This document shows positions 8,266 through 16,627 of a stretch of 64,000 nt of DNA, one piece after another. Both the position numbers and the translations under genes were made by a program. Numbering within the stretch: the first letter of the stretch is position 1; each line of letters starts with the position of its first letter. The stretch comes from Flagellimonas lutaonensis. GTDB taxonomy: Bacteria; Bacteroidota; Bacteroidia; Flavobacteriales; Flavobacteriaceae. The stretch spans positions 2,422,501 to 2,486,500 of the forward strand of contig NZ_CP011071.1 of the NCBI RefSeq assembly GCF_000963865.1, read 5' to 3'. The notes under the pieces are model-generated. The model saw only the letters and a program-made list of their open reading frames with translations, did not search any database and was not told the DNA's origin.

Positions 8266-9187
8266 TGGAGAGGATGAATTTTGCGAGTGTTTCGACAAGT
8301 TTTGATGATAGGGGAAAACCGGCCTCTTTGTAAGACCTTTGATTTTCGCCCCAAGATTCTACCGATTTCAGCACATGGTTCATATTTGGGATCATGGCCA
8401 ACTCAGCATCCGGCTTGGCTTCTTTGAGCCTTTTTGCATCTTCGGGAGTAACCTGTAAATCAGCATCACCGTTTACGATAAGCACGGGCATTGACAGTTT
8501 GGCGATTTCCTCTGCAGGGTCCAACAACATCCAATCTTTCAGGTATTTTTGGTTTTGTGGTGCAAAAAGGGCCATCAAAAATGGATTTACATCGAGAATC
8601 GTGTCGGTTTCCATTAGTTCATCGATATATTTTTCGGCCATTTTTCCGGCATCCTTGTTTTGTGCCCCAAGTTGACGGATCAGGGCTTTGTCTACGGGAG
8701 TGCCAAGGCCCGCCAACGAAGTATAGCTTTTTATCTCTTCAGATGCCGCGAGCATGCCCAGCAATGATCCCTGGCTGTGCCCTATTAGGTGCAGAGAGGC
8801 AAAACGTTCATCATCTTTAAAACGACTTATGGCCACCTTAAGGTCGGCGACCAGATCGCCGATACGCATGTTCTTTGATTTGGCAAGGTTGGCGGGGGTT
8901 GCATTGCGCTTATCGTAACGGTAAAAGGCAATGCCCCTCGCATTTAAGCTGTCGGCCAATTCTTTGATGTAGTTGGCCCCGACCATTTCACCTTGGTTGC
9001 CATTTCTATCAGGATTGCCCGAACCGTGTACAAAAATGGCCAAGGGCGGCTTTTTTGTCTGTATGGGATAGCTCAACGTGCCAGGCAGATAGATGCTATC
9101 GTTGTACAGTTCAAGTTCTTCGACCACTATCTCTTGGCCAAGACACGAAAAGGCCGATAGCCAAAATATGTAGAACAGTTTTTTCAT
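8258..9187 (-). CDS. Secreted alpha/beta hydrolase
   Basis: 309 residues with a signal peptide ending near SCLGQE. A possible lipobox Cys15 sits too near the end of the signal to be certain. The alpha/beta hydrolase landmarks are HGSG at 54-57 (oxyanion region), GHSQGS with nucleophile Ser138, an acid in NGDADLQVTPED, and His in PNMNH. It resembles the S9/dienelactone-type family of periplasmic esterases or peptidases; substrate unknown. It overlaps the 52-residue gene upstream by ATGA and the RHH gene downstream by 8 bp, so it is in the SPFH operon. Confidence 0.88.
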   Translation of the reverse strand: MKKLFYIFWLSAFSCLGQEIVVEELELYNDSIYLPGTLSYPIQTKKPPLAIFVHGSGNPDRNGNQGEMVGANYIKELADSLNARGIAFYRYDKRNATPANLAKSKNMRIGDLVADLKVAISRFKDDERFASLHLIGHSQGSLLGMLAASEEIKSYTSLAGLGTPVDKALIRQLGAQNKDAGKMAEKYIDELMETDTILDVNPFLMALFAPQNQKYLKDWMLLDPAEEIAKLSMPVLIVNGDADLQVTPEDAKRLKEAKPDAELAMIPNMNHVLKSVESWGENQRSYKEAGFPLSSKLVETLAKFILSNG

Positions 9188-9342
9188 CGGTTCTTATCTC
9201 TTTCAAAAACGATTCTTGCGCTGTGTTCGGCGATGTGCAATACCTGCCAGCCTTGTTTGGCATATTCGTTCAGGGTATCTTCTAAACGCCTGTTGTTGTT
9301 CGAGAGCCCCATTTTCCAGGTGGTGACCTTATATTCCTTCAT
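9184..9342 (-). CDS. Small DUF4177-like protein (52 aa)
   Basis: Reading the minus strand from the ATG at 9342 gives 52 codons ending in TGA at 9184. The protein starts KEYKVTTWKMGLSNNN and continues with LEDTLNEYAKQGWQVLHIAE; the pattern of an N-terminal YKV strand, helix and GWQV strand is that of DUF4177 proteins. It overlaps the upstream gene by 14 bp and the downstream hydrolase by 4 bp (ATGA), the usual arrangement of translationally coupled genes. This strongly supports it despite its size. Function unknown. Confidence 0.82.
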   Translation of the reverse strand: MKEYKVTTWKMGLSNNNRRLEDTLNEYAKQGWQVLHIAEHSARIVFERDKNR

Positions 9343-9835
9343 TGTTGAAATATCTATCTATTACTTGTTGTGCTTCCTTAGGTTTTTGGGTGCCTAGCAG
9401 TACTTTTTTCCCATCCTGCGTTTCAAGCTGAATGCCTTGGTTTCCCTTTACGTTGTAGGCATTGCCCTTTCCGAAGGAAATTCGGTATCCCCAGCCACCA
9501 TATTCTTTGATCGGATTGTATTTTCTGGTGTAGCATTGCTTTAGCGCTTGCCATTCAATTTTTCTTTCGTTTCGGTGGAAAGGAAAAAAGCGATAATGGA
9601 TGCCCCGTTCATCTATTCTGGTCTGTAGTTTGAGAAACGACAGAATCGAGATTGGAATCACGGTCAACACCACTACCAGTACCATGACAATTTCTTCATT
9701 GCAATCTGTGGCACCCATCAAATATTGGTGTTGGTACCAGTCGTAGGCCAGGTATAAAACACTGAATACCACAACCGCTTGAATGGCATAGAACCACCAT
9801 TGGTCGAACCGCTGTTTTTCTTCGAAGACCCTCAT
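9329..9835 (-). CDS. Small membrane protein with PH-like C-terminal domain, unknown function
   Basis: 168 residues with two membrane segments (about 15-35 and 47-68). A soluble C-terminal region of about 95 residues follows, with beta-rich character (HYRFFPFHRNERKIEWQALKQ, IQLETQDGKKVLLGTQKP), resembling bacterial PH-like/YcxB-type domains. It sits between the SPFH gene (13-bp gap) and the 52-residue gene (14-bp overlap). Probable role: an inner-membrane partner of the SPFH protein, inferred only from context. Confidence 0.78.
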   Translation of the reverse strand: MRVFEEKQRFDQWWFYAIQAVVVFSVLYLAYDWYQHQYLMGATDCNEEIVMVLVVVLTVIPISILSFLKLQTRIDERGIHYRFFPFHRNERKIEWQALKQCYTRKYNPIKEYGGWGYRISFGKGNAYNVKGNQGIQLETQDGKKVLLGTQKPKEAQQVIDRYFNNEGI

Positions 9836-9848
9836 TTCTCAACAAGAA

Positions 9849-10709
9849 TTAGTGGTTCAAGGTACCGGCATTGACAATCGGGGCGGCATCTTTGTCTGAA
9901 CAGAGTACCACCATTAGATTGCTGACCATGGCCGCTTTGCGCTCTTCGTCGAGCTCGACTATTTCTTTGCTATTGAGTTCTTCCAAGGCCATTTCTACCA
10001 TGCTTACGGCCCCCTCGACAATTTTGTGCCTTGCGGCCACAATGGCGGTAGCCTGCTGCCGCTTTAGCATGGCGTTGGCAATTTCTTGGGCATATGCCAA
10101 ATAGCCAATTCGGGCTTCCAACACCTCAATGCCGGCCATTTCCAGCCGATCTTGTATTTCTTTCTCAAGGGCCTCGCTCACTTCGTTGACACTAGATCTC
10201 AACGTAATGTCTTCTTCAATGCCCTCATCGGCAAAATTGTCGTAAGGATACATACTGGCCAGTTTTCTTACGGCAGCATCTGTCTGTACCCGTACAAAGT
10301 TCTTATAATCGTCCACATCAAAGGCAGCCTTGTAGGTGTCGGTAACGCGCCAGACCAGAATGGTACTGATCATCACCGGGTTGCCCAGTTTATCGTTTAC
10401 TTTTAGGCGCTCGCTGTCAAAATTACTGGCCCGTAAAGAGATTTTCTTTTTTGTGTACAAGGGATTGACCCAGAATAGACCGTTCTTTTTAATGGTGCCC
10501 ACATATTTACCGAAGAGCAACAAGACCCTTGAACTATTGGGGTTGACGAGCACCAAACCGAAGAACAGCACAAACCCTGCAAACACAGAAAATCCGTACC
10601 AAGGTGACCCAATTCTGATAATGGCCGCAATACCGCCAAAAAGCAGGAGCAAACTCAGAAACAGCATTACATACCCGTTGAAGGGCGTTATAGATTTTTC
10701 ATTGGTCAT
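9849..10709 (-). CDS. SPFH/band-7 domain membrane protein
   Basis: 286 residues. Two hydrophobic segments (about 14-31 and 35-54) precede an SPFH domain (residues ~60-240). The sequences YVGTIKKNGLFWVNPLYTKKKISLR, VRVQTDAAVRKLAS and MAGIEVLEARIGYLAYAQEIANAMLKRQQA are typical of the stomatin/prohibitin-like group. These proteins oligomerise into membrane microdomain scaffolds. It is the first gene of a five-gene overlapping minus-strand operon, so the following genes may act in or on that microdomain (inference). The upstream 70 bp are AT-rich with repeated ATATCA. Confidence 0.93.
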   Translation of the reverse strand: MTNEKSITPFNGYVMLFLSLLLLFGGIAAIIRIGSPWYGFSVFAGFVLFFGLVLVNPNSSRVLLLFGKYVGTIKKNGLFWVNPLYTKKKISLRASNFDSERLKVNDKLGNPVMISTILVWRVTDTYKAAFDVDDYKNFVRVQTDAAVRKLASMYPYDNFADEGIEEDITLRSSVNEVSEALEKEIQDRLEMAGIEVLEARIGYLAYAQEIANAMLKRQQATAIVAARHKIVEGAVSMVEMALEELNSKEIVELDEERKAAMVSNLMVVLCSDKDAAPIVNAGTLNH

Positions 10710-10782
10710 AGTCGTAGTATTTAAGAAGTGATATTAAAATGATATCATAAATATATCAATATAAATCCAAATAAACAAATGA

Positions 10783-13038
10783 TTAGCCCTTGAACTTTCT
10801 TTTCTTCTTTTTGTTGGGGTTTGTGAACAATCGCTTCAAAAAGCCATCGCGTTTAACGGGTTCGCAATCAAGTCTCTTTAAAATCTCTTGTGATGGGGTC
10901 TTGAACCGTGCACGTGTAAGGGTATCGAACCGCTTGTCTTTGTTCATTTCTTTAAGTAACAGGGCAAACAGGGGAAGGGCTGCGTTGGCCCCTTGGCCTA
11001 AATGTGTACTCTTGAAACCTATTTCATGATCATCGAGCCCCACCCAGTTGACATGTACCAGTTTGGGCATTACCGCAACAAACCACGCATCTTTATTGTA
11101 TTGCGTAGTGCCCGTTTTACCGGCAATGTCGTTTTTGAGTCTGTAAGTGGTTCTGATTCTTGCTGCAGTACCTTTATCAACGGTCGCCTTCATCATTTCG
11201 AGCATCAATTGGCGGGTATCATTGGAAAAGGCCTTTTCTGAACCAATTTCGGGCGAAAAAGTTGTTAAAATGGAGTCGTTGGCCGTGGCAATGGCCGTAA
11301 TCAGCATGGGTTTTACTGGTTTTCCATTATTGAGGTAGCTGGCATATGCCCCCGCCAGCTCTGTTATTTTTATTTCTCCCGTACCAAGGGCCACAGATGG
11401 TTTTTTGGGCAGTTCTTCATGAATGCCCATTTTTCTGGCTTGTTCCAATACGTTTTCAATACCTGTTCTTTCCAACACCTTTACCGCTATGGTATTGACC
11501 GATTTGCTCAGGGCCTCTTCCATCGAATAGTTCAGGTAGGCCTCATCTTCAGCACCTGAGTTGCTGGGGCTCCATCCCTCCAAATTTTTGTATTCCACCT
11601 CCCGTGCAGAAATGTGGTCGCAGGGATCCAATCCTTTTTCAAGTGCTGCCGTGTACACAATTGGTTTGAAAGTAGACCCAACTTGGCGTTTGCTCTGCGA
11701 AACATGGTCGTATTTAAAATGCTGGTAATTGATGCCACCGATCCATGTTCTTACGGCACCTGTAAAGGGGTCAATGCCCAAAGAGCCAATGTTCAAGAAT
11801 TTCATGTAATGCTGTAAGCTATCCAAGGTGCTTGCCTGCATTTCTTTGGGCCCGTCCCAAGTGGATAGTTTCATGTTCTTTTTGACCGAGAGCGAGTCCC
11901 AAATCTGCTTTTCTGACAACCCTAAAGCCTTCAATCGCTTATAGAAGGGCAAATTTTTGGCCTTCTTTCTGACCAAACTTTTGTTGACCAACCAAGGGGC
12001 GTTTTTACCATAGCTTTTTTCAAATGATTTTTGTAATGAATTCATATGTGCCTGCATGGCTTTCTCGGCCAATTTTTGCATTTCAAAGTTAAGGGTGGTG
12101 TAGATCTTGAGTCCGGAGGTGTAAATGTTGATGGGGGTTTCACTTTCTAAGTTCTGGGCCCATTGCATCAATTCTTTTCTGACGGCCTCACGAAAATAGG
12201 GGGCTATGCCCTCATCATGGCTGTATTCACGATAATTGAGTTTCAACGGCAATTGGGCCAAGCTATCACGCTCTTCTTCTGGGATAAAACCATTGTTGGC
12301 CATGGCCGAGAACACCAAGTTGCGACGGGCCAGGCTTTTCTCAGGAAATATCCTCGGATTGTACGCGTAGGTGGCCTTTAACATTCCGACCAGAACAGCA
12401 GCCTCTTCGATTTTCAGCTCTTTGGTTGGCTTGTCGAAGAATTTTAGCGAGGCGCTTTCAATGCCAAAAGTATTTCCCCCGAAGGAGACCGTATTGAGGT
12501 AATGGGCAATGATCTGTTTTTTTGACAAGACATTTTCAAGTCTTCGCGCCATGATCATCTCCTTGACCTTGTTGACGGCAATATTTGCAATTTTTCTATC
12601 CTTTCGCGGATATAGGTTTTTTGCCAGTTGTTGGGTCAGGGTACTTCCACCCCCCGCTGATTCGTCTTGTAATAGCAGTGATTTGAAAAACACCCGCATC
12701 AGACTTTTGGCATCGATGCCGTCATGGTCGTAGAACCGCTCATCTTCAATAGCGACCAAGGCCTCTACCAAATGATCTGGAAATTGACCGTATTCTATGG
12801 GCTGGCGGTCATACAGGTAGTACTTGCCAATAAGCACACTATCGGCAGAATACACTTCAGAGGCCCGCTGATATTGAAAATCTGCCAGTTCCTCTTGGGA
12901 GGGAACCTTGCCCCAAATGCCCATGTATACCGAGCCGATAAAAAGGCCTAGCACTAGTAAGGGAAGAAGTAAAATCGCCCCCAATAGCTTCCACCTTTTG
13001 ACTGGCTTCTTTCGTTTTGCGGGTTTTGATTTCTTCAT
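10783..13038 (-). CDS. Penicillin-binding protein 1A (bifunctional transglycosylase/transpeptidase)
   Basis: 751 residues, inner-membrane anchored (basic N-terminus, TM about 18-40). The GT51 transglycosylase domain shows EDERFYDHDG (catalytic Glu98) and GGSTLTQQLAKN (130-141). The transpeptidase domain shows the three penicillin-binding motifs: S455-T-F-K458, S513-V-N515 and K641-T-G-T. It polymerises and cross-links peptidoglycan in the periplasm. Length and motif order are normal. It ends in a strongly basic tail (PNKKKKRKFKG). Apparently a single-gene transcript. Confidence 0.96.
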   Translation of the reverse strand: MKKSKPAKRKKPVKRWKLLGAILLLPLLVLGLFIGSVYMGIWGKVPSQEELADFQYQRASEVYSADSVLIGKYYLYDRQPIEYGQFPDHLVEALVAIEDERFYDHDGIDAKSLMRVFFKSLLLQDESAGGGSTLTQQLAKNLYPRKDRKIANIAVNKVKEMIMARRLENVLSKKQIIAHYLNTVSFGGNTFGIESASLKFFDKPTKELKIEEAAVLVGMLKATYAYNPRIFPEKSLARRNLVFSAMANNGFIPEEERDSLAQLPLKLNYREYSHDEGIAPYFREAVRKELMQWAQNLESETPINIYTSGLKIYTTLNFEMQKLAEKAMQAHMNSLQKSFEKSYGKNAPWLVNKSLVRKKAKNLPFYKRLKALGLSEKQIWDSLSVKKNMKLSTWDGPKEMQASTLDSLQHYMKFLNIGSLGIDPFTGAVRTWIGGINYQHFKYDHVSQSKRQVGSTFKPIVYTAALEKGLDPCDHISAREVEYKNLEGWSPSNSGAEDEAYLNYSMEEALSKSVNTIAVKVLERTGIENVLEQARKMGIHEELPKKPSVALGTGEIKITELAGAYASYLNNGKPVKPMLITAIATANDSILTTFSPEIGSEKAFSNDTRQLMLEMMKATVDKGTAARIRTTYRLKNDIAGKTGTTQYNKDAWFVAVMPKLVHVNWVGLDDHEIGFKSTHLGQGANAALPLFALLLKEMNKDKRFDTLTRARFKTPSQEILKRLDCEPVKRDGFLKRLFTNPNKKKKRKFKG

Positions 13039-13183
13039 CTATCCAACGATTTTAATGAATTGAATGTCTGGTTTGCTCTCTTTAGCTGTTGTGCCCTTTG
13101 TAAATTGGTTCCCTTGCGCGTGCAATATCCCACTTAAAAACCAAATTTGATATGGCCGTAACACTGGCCAAAGGTACAATGGC

Positions 13184-13191
13184 TATTTTTG
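13184..13191 (+). promoter_or_regulatory. -7 element of the S1/P1 nuclease promoter
   Basis: TATTTTTG, exact TAnnTTTG, 17 bp before the ATG at 13209. No well-spaced -33 element is seen. Confidence 0.45.
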
Positions 13192-13208
13192 TGTAAAAAT
13201 TTTCTCTT

Positions 13209-13994
13209 ATGCGAAAAGTACTTCTTATCATATTTCTTTTGGGTCCGTTGGTTTTTGCCAATGATCTCATCTGGTCAAAGACGGGCCATAGAGCGATTGG
13301 TGAAATTGCCCAACAACACTTGACCCGCAAGGCTGAACGGGCCATTGCAGAACTATTGGGCGGGCACGACCTGGCATTTGTCGCCAATTTTGCAGATGAA
13401 ATCAAGGCCGATAGAAGTTTTTCAAAATTCAGTGCCTGGCATTATGTCAACTATCCTGCGGATAAGAAATATACCGAAGTTGAACCGAGCGAGTACGGCG
13501 ATGTTGTGATTGGCATCGAAAAATGTATTGAAATCGTTCAAAATGAAAATAGCCCACGTGAAGACAGGGTATTTTACCTAAAAATGTTGATACACCTTGT
13601 GGGAGACTTGCACCAGCCCATGCATGTGGGCCGATTGGAAGATCGTGGTGGAAACGATCTACAGGTACGCTGGTTCGATGAGGGAACCAATCTACACCGG
13701 CTATGGGACAAAAACTTAATCGACTCTTACGGCATGTCGTATACCGAGTTGGCGCAGACCCTTCCGCAGCTTTCAAAAAAAGAGATCAAGCGATTGCAAC
13801 AAGGTACTGTTTACGATTGGGTCGAAGAGTCGCAAGACCTTGCCAACGAATTGTACGATTCAGTAAAAGTGGGCGAAAAATTGGGGTACCAATATAGCTA
13901 TAGATACAACAAGGTGCTTTTGCACCAATTGCATCTTGGGGGTCTTCGGCTGGCAAAGGTCTTGAATGACCTTTTTGACCGATCTATCTTTTAG
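13209..13994 (+). CDS. S1/P1 family zinc-dependent nuclease
   Basis: 261 residues with a signal peptide (cleavage probably after A17). The trinuclear zinc site residues are visible: Trp22, His27 (WSKTGHRAIG), Asp63, His78, the HLVGDLHQPMH block (129-139) and NLHRLWD (161-167). Secreted nucleases of this family degrade single-stranded DNA/RNA and 3'-nucleotides, probably for phosphate and nucleoside scavenging. In family members the mature chain often begins with the Trp ligand; here the predicted cleavage would leave four residues before it. It converges with and overlaps the next gene by 11 bp. Confidence 0.93.
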   Translation: MRKVLLIIFLLGPLVFANDLIWSKTGHRAIGEIAQQHLTRKAERAIAELLGGHDLAFVANFADEIKADRSFSKFSAWHYVNYPADKKYTEVEPSEYGDVVIGIEKCIEIVQNENSPREDRVFYLKMLIHLVGDLHQPMHVGRLEDRGGNDLQVRWFDEGTNLHRLWDKNLIDSYGMSYTELAQTLPQLSKKEIKRLQQGTVYDWVEESQDLANELYDSVKVGEKLGYQYSYRYNKVLLHQLHLGGLRLAKVLNDLFDRSIF

Positions 13995-14262
13995 AGATCT
14001 TATTGCCCGAAATATTTTTTTGGCGACTGGACTTGAACCGGGCAACTTGGCCATTTCTTAGCTTCGCATGTTTGGTTTTTCTGCCCTGCACCCTTTTTCG
14101 CCAAAGGCGAAAACTACTAGGCTTCAGCTCTCGGCGCATGAGTTCTATGGTCTCTTGTTCAGATAGGCCAAATTGGGCAGCAATGGCCTCAAAGGGGGTT
14201 CGATCTTCCCAGGCCATTTCAATTATTCTGTCAAGTTCACGTTCGGTAATTTCTTTTTTCAT
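13984..14262 (-). CDS. TIGR03643 family small protein
   Basis: 92 residues from the Met at 14262 (KKEITERELDRIIEMAWEDRTPFEAI). The upstream extension to 14361 lacks family character. The conserved core continues with FGLSEQETIELMRRELKPSSFRLWRKRVQGR and ends in a strongly basic tail, fitting the TIGR03643 family. The first half looks like a helix-turn-helix and the tail suggests nucleic-acid binding, but no function is established. Confidence 0.85.
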   Translation of the reverse strand: MKKEITERELDRIIEMAWEDRTPFEAIAAQFGLSEQETIELMRRELKPSSFRLWRKRVQGRKTKHAKLRNGQVARFKSSRQKNISGNKISKR

Positions 14263-14460
14263 AGCGAAAACAAAGGTACTTATTTGGTCTGGTATGCTAA
14301 ATAACATGCAACTCAACCAAGAAACGTGAAAATGGGCGACTGTACATATTTTGGCACACAATTTGGAGTTATATTAAAGTAAGAAGTTGGAAGCGAGGAG
14401 ATTAGTGCGGTGTCCCAACGTATTAAAGGCAGCGAAGACTTCAATAACCAGGGATTAAAA

Positions 14461-14489
14461 AAAATCGGTTCAGCAAACCGATTTTTTTT
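14461..14489. terminator. Bidirectional rho-independent terminator
   Basis: Stem AAAATCGGTT (14461-14470) pairs with AACCGATTTT (14476-14485) around a 5-nt loop, with T-runs on both strands. On the minus strand it lies just after the end of the AlkB-like gene (14496) and most simply terminates the araC-alkB transcript. Confidence 0.8.
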
Positions 14490-14495
14490 GCGCTG

Positions 14496-15095
14496 TCAGA
14501 CAATGACCCGAAAGGTCAAATTGATCCGTGGCCCTATTCGTTTGGCTGTTTTGGGTATCTGATGCTGCCAATTATGCTGGGTTTCTCCCTGCATCAGCAA
14601 TAGGCTTCCGTGTTGCAACAACAGCTTGCTTTTCAGTGATTTATTCTTTTTGTGCCTAAGGTGAAAATAACGTTCTTCACCTAAGCTCACAGAGGCGATC
14701 ACCGGATTTCGGCCCAGTTCTTTCTCATCATCTGAATGCCACCCGTTGCTGTCTTTTCCATCTCGGTACAGGTTCAATAGGCAGGTGGTAAATTCAACCT
14801 TGGCGACCTTCTCGATTCTTTCTTTGATAGTGGTCAATGGCTCAATAAAAGAATGTGGCCACATAACGATGTTTGAATAGGAATACGGCTTGCCGTTATT
14901 GCCATAGAGCGCCGTCAACCTGGGCTGTTTGTAGGTTTTGCCGAAAATGGTGATGTCATCATGCCGCCATTCTATATTTTGTAGAAGCCTGTCAAAGAAA
15001 CAATCTGCTTCGCTTGCGGTTAAAAAATGTGGATAGTAACGAATATCGGCATCGACAAGGGCGAGTTTGGTATTTTCCGCAGACGGCCACCCCAT
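14496..15095 (-). CDS. AlkB-like 2-oxoglutarate/Fe(II) dioxygenase
   Basis: 199 residues with the AlkB-family catalytic set: H120-x-D122 in GWHSDDE, a distal His (H174 or H178 in TQHNWQHQ) and R190-x5-R196 (RINLTFR) for 2-oxoglutarate binding. The substrate-lid residues PRLTALYG and the N/Y-rich loop match the short AlkB homologues (ALKBH2/3-like) that remove alkyl lesions from DNA/RNA bases. The ATG shares one base with the stop of the AraC regulator upstream, so the two are an operon. Confidence 0.92.
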   Translation of the reverse strand: MGWPSAENTKLALVDADIRYYPHFLTASEADCFFDRLLQNIEWRHDDITIFGKTYKQPRLTALYGNNGKPYSYSNIVMWPHSFIEPLTTIKERIEKVAKVEFTTCLLNLYRDGKDSNGWHSDDEKELGRNPVIASVSLGEERYFHLRHKKNKSLKSKLLLQHGSLLLMQGETQHNWQHQIPKTAKRIGPRINLTFRVIV

Positions 15096-15973
15096 TATTG
15101 CAGTACTGCTTTTAACTGATTTCGGTATTCAGATGGGTTTTGCCCGGTGAAGGCCTTGAATGACTTGTTAAAATGCGAAAAGTTGTTGAACCCGCTTTCG
15201 TAACAGACCTCTGTGATGCTCATGGGTTGCTCGGCCAACAATTTTGACGCATGCACCAACCGATATTCGTTTACAAACTGCGTAAAGGTCTTATTCGTGA
15301 TTTTTTTGAAATACCTACAGAAAGAGGGCACCGTCATACTTACCATATCTGCCATTTCATCAAGCGATATCTCTTCTTTGAAATGTGACTTTACATGGTT
15401 GAACACCAAATTGATACGGTCGTTGTCTTTGACCTCTGCGGGCATTGAAAAACTTTCGGCATTCAGTATTTTATACTCGGTAGAACTACCAAGTTCGTTC
15501 AAAATATTGAGTATGGAAAGTAGCCGCTGAAAGTGGGTCTGGTACTCCATGATCTCCATTTTTTCACCAATTTTGCGCTTGGTCTTTCCAGAGAAGGCAA
15601 TACCGCTCTTCGACATCTCAAAGAGCTTTTTTATTTTTTCCATTTCTGGGATATTAAAAAAGTCGTTCCCAAGAAAATCCAATTTCATTTGAATGACGGT
15701 TTCACTCTCGTTGCCGGTCAGCTTATCGGTAAATCCGCAATGGGGCAAGTTAGAGCCTATAAGAATAAGGTCACCATCGGTATAGTAAGAAATATGGCTA
15801 CCTATTTGGCGCTTGCCCGAACCACCGTTTACATAGACCAACTCCAGTTCTGGGTGGTAATGCCAACTTTTATTGGTATTCGATTTGTTCTTGTCGAACT
15901 TCTGGTAGGTAAACGAATGCCCAAAAGTTGGTGATATGGATTCAAAAGCCGGTTTGTGCTTCACGATCGTCAT
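15095..15973 (-). CDS. AraC family transcriptional regulator with cupin sensor domain
   Basis: 292 residues from the Met beginning TIVKHKPAFESIS. The frame extends to 16021, but a TAATTTTG promoter element at 16019-16026 puts the likely transcription start downstream of that Met. The N-terminal half is a cupin-like sensor (WHYHPELELVYVNGGSG). The C-terminal ~100 residues are two AraC helix-turn-helix units (SLDEMADMVSMTVPSFCRYFKK and SITEVCYESGFNNFSHFNKSFKAFTGQNPSEYR pattern). It probably binds a small molecule or sugar; coupling to the AlkB gene is by a one-base overlap. Confidence 0.9.
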   Translation of the reverse strand: MTIVKHKPAFESISPTFGHSFTYQKFDKNKSNTNKSWHYHPELELVYVNGGSGKRQIGSHISYYTDGDLILIGSNLPHCGFTDKLTGNESETVIQMKLDFLGNDFFNIPEMEKIKKLFEMSKSGIAFSGKTKRKIGEKMEIMEYQTHFQRLLSILNILNELGSSTEYKILNAESFSMPAEVKDNDRINLVFNHVKSHFKEEISLDEMADMVSMTVPSFCRYFKKITNKTFTQFVNEYRLVHASKLLAEQPMSITEVCYESGFNNFSHFNKSFKAFTGQNPSEYRNQLKAVLQ

Positions 15974-16018
15974 TTTTGCTTTTGTAAAAGTAGACAGGTC
16001 AACTACAGCGAACCTGTG

Positions 16019-16026
16019 CAAAATTA
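16019..16026 (-). promoter_or_regulatory. -7 element of the araC-alkB operon
   Basis: TAATTTTG on the minus strand; transcription would begin near 16015, leaving a ~43-nt leader to the ATG at 15973 and excluding the upstream Met at 16021. Confidence 0.5.
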
Positions 16027-16135
16027 CCCAAAAAGTGTTCTATTTTACCATTTTAGGGCATTTAACACTTTATTAGGGTTAAAATTGTATAGAAATTTGA
16101 AAACGGAGTGGTGGTTTCAAGGGGTAGTACATCGC

Positions 16136-16143
16136 TATGTTTG
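16136..16143 (+). promoter_or_regulatory. -7 element for the secreted protein gene at 16201
   Basis: TATGTTTG, exact TAnnTTTG; a weak TTTC stands 17 bp upstream (16115-16118). Predicted leader ~55 nt. Confidence 0.45.
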
Positions 16144-16200
16144 CACTGTAAATTGTTGATAACACGCCTGAGTTGATTCAGGCATTAAAAAACAAACGTT

Positions 16201-16572
16201 ATGAAAAGAGTTTTGAAATTTACAGTTGCATTGGCCCTTTTGTTTGCTTCGACCAGCCTATTGGCCAATGGACCCGCAAAAACCTTCGGCAAGAAGGGCT
16301 TTGGTGTTGAAAAAGAACTGATCGATATCAATTTGGACCCCGTATTCCTTAAAAAAGGTGATAAACTTTTGATGAACCTCTTGAACTTGGACCAAGATAA
16401 TGTCATCGTTAAAATTTACGATAGCGAGGGTAGGATCGTGTTCAAAGAAACCTTTGAAGGGAAACTTGTTGTTGAGAAGGCATTCAATTTTGAAAAAGCC
16501 TTTGAAGATGAGTACACCATCGTGGTAATTGACAGCAACAAAACCTACAAAGAAAAAGTAACGGTAAAATAG
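16201..16572 (+). CDS. Small secreted protein, C-terminal-sorting-domain-like fold
   Basis: 123 residues with a clear signal peptide (cleavage after SLLAN or nearby). The mature part has NLDQDNVIVKIYDSEGRIVFKETFEG, a beta-sandwich strand pattern seen in DUF3244/T9SS sorting-domain-like modules of Bacteroidota. It has no basic C-terminal sorting motif long enough to call it a T9SS substrate by itself. A single-gene transcript with its own promoter and a strong terminator, suggesting an abundant periplasmic protein. Function unknown. Confidence 0.82.
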   Translation: MKRVLKFTVALALLFASTSLLANGPAKTFGKKGFGVEKELIDINLDPVFLKKGDKLLMNLLNLDQDNVIVKIYDSEGRIVFKETFEGKLVVEKAFNFEKAFEDEYTIVVIDSNKTYKEKVTVK

Positions 16573-16595
16573 GTTGTTAATTGAGTTAATTGTTG

Positions 16596-16627
16596 AAAGT
16601 CCCGGTCATTGATCGGGACTTTTTTTA
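16596..16627 (+). terminator. Rho-independent terminator after the secreted protein gene
   Basis: A 12-bp stem AAAGTCCCGGTC / GATCGGGACTTT (one G-T pair, 3-nt loop) followed by a T-run ending at 16626. It overlaps the stop codon of the convergent MOSC gene. Confidence 0.88.

Noticed and set aside
8092-8298. Ribbon-helix-helix gene as a type II antitoxin
   Set aside because: No small toxin-like gene accompanies it; its neighbours form the SPFH operon.
14395-14489. Possible plus-strand small RNA ending at the hairpin 14461-14489
   Set aside because: The hairpin has T-runs on both strands and lies just after the AlkB-like gene, which explains it as that operon's terminator; no clear TAnnTTTG promoter was found on the plus strand.
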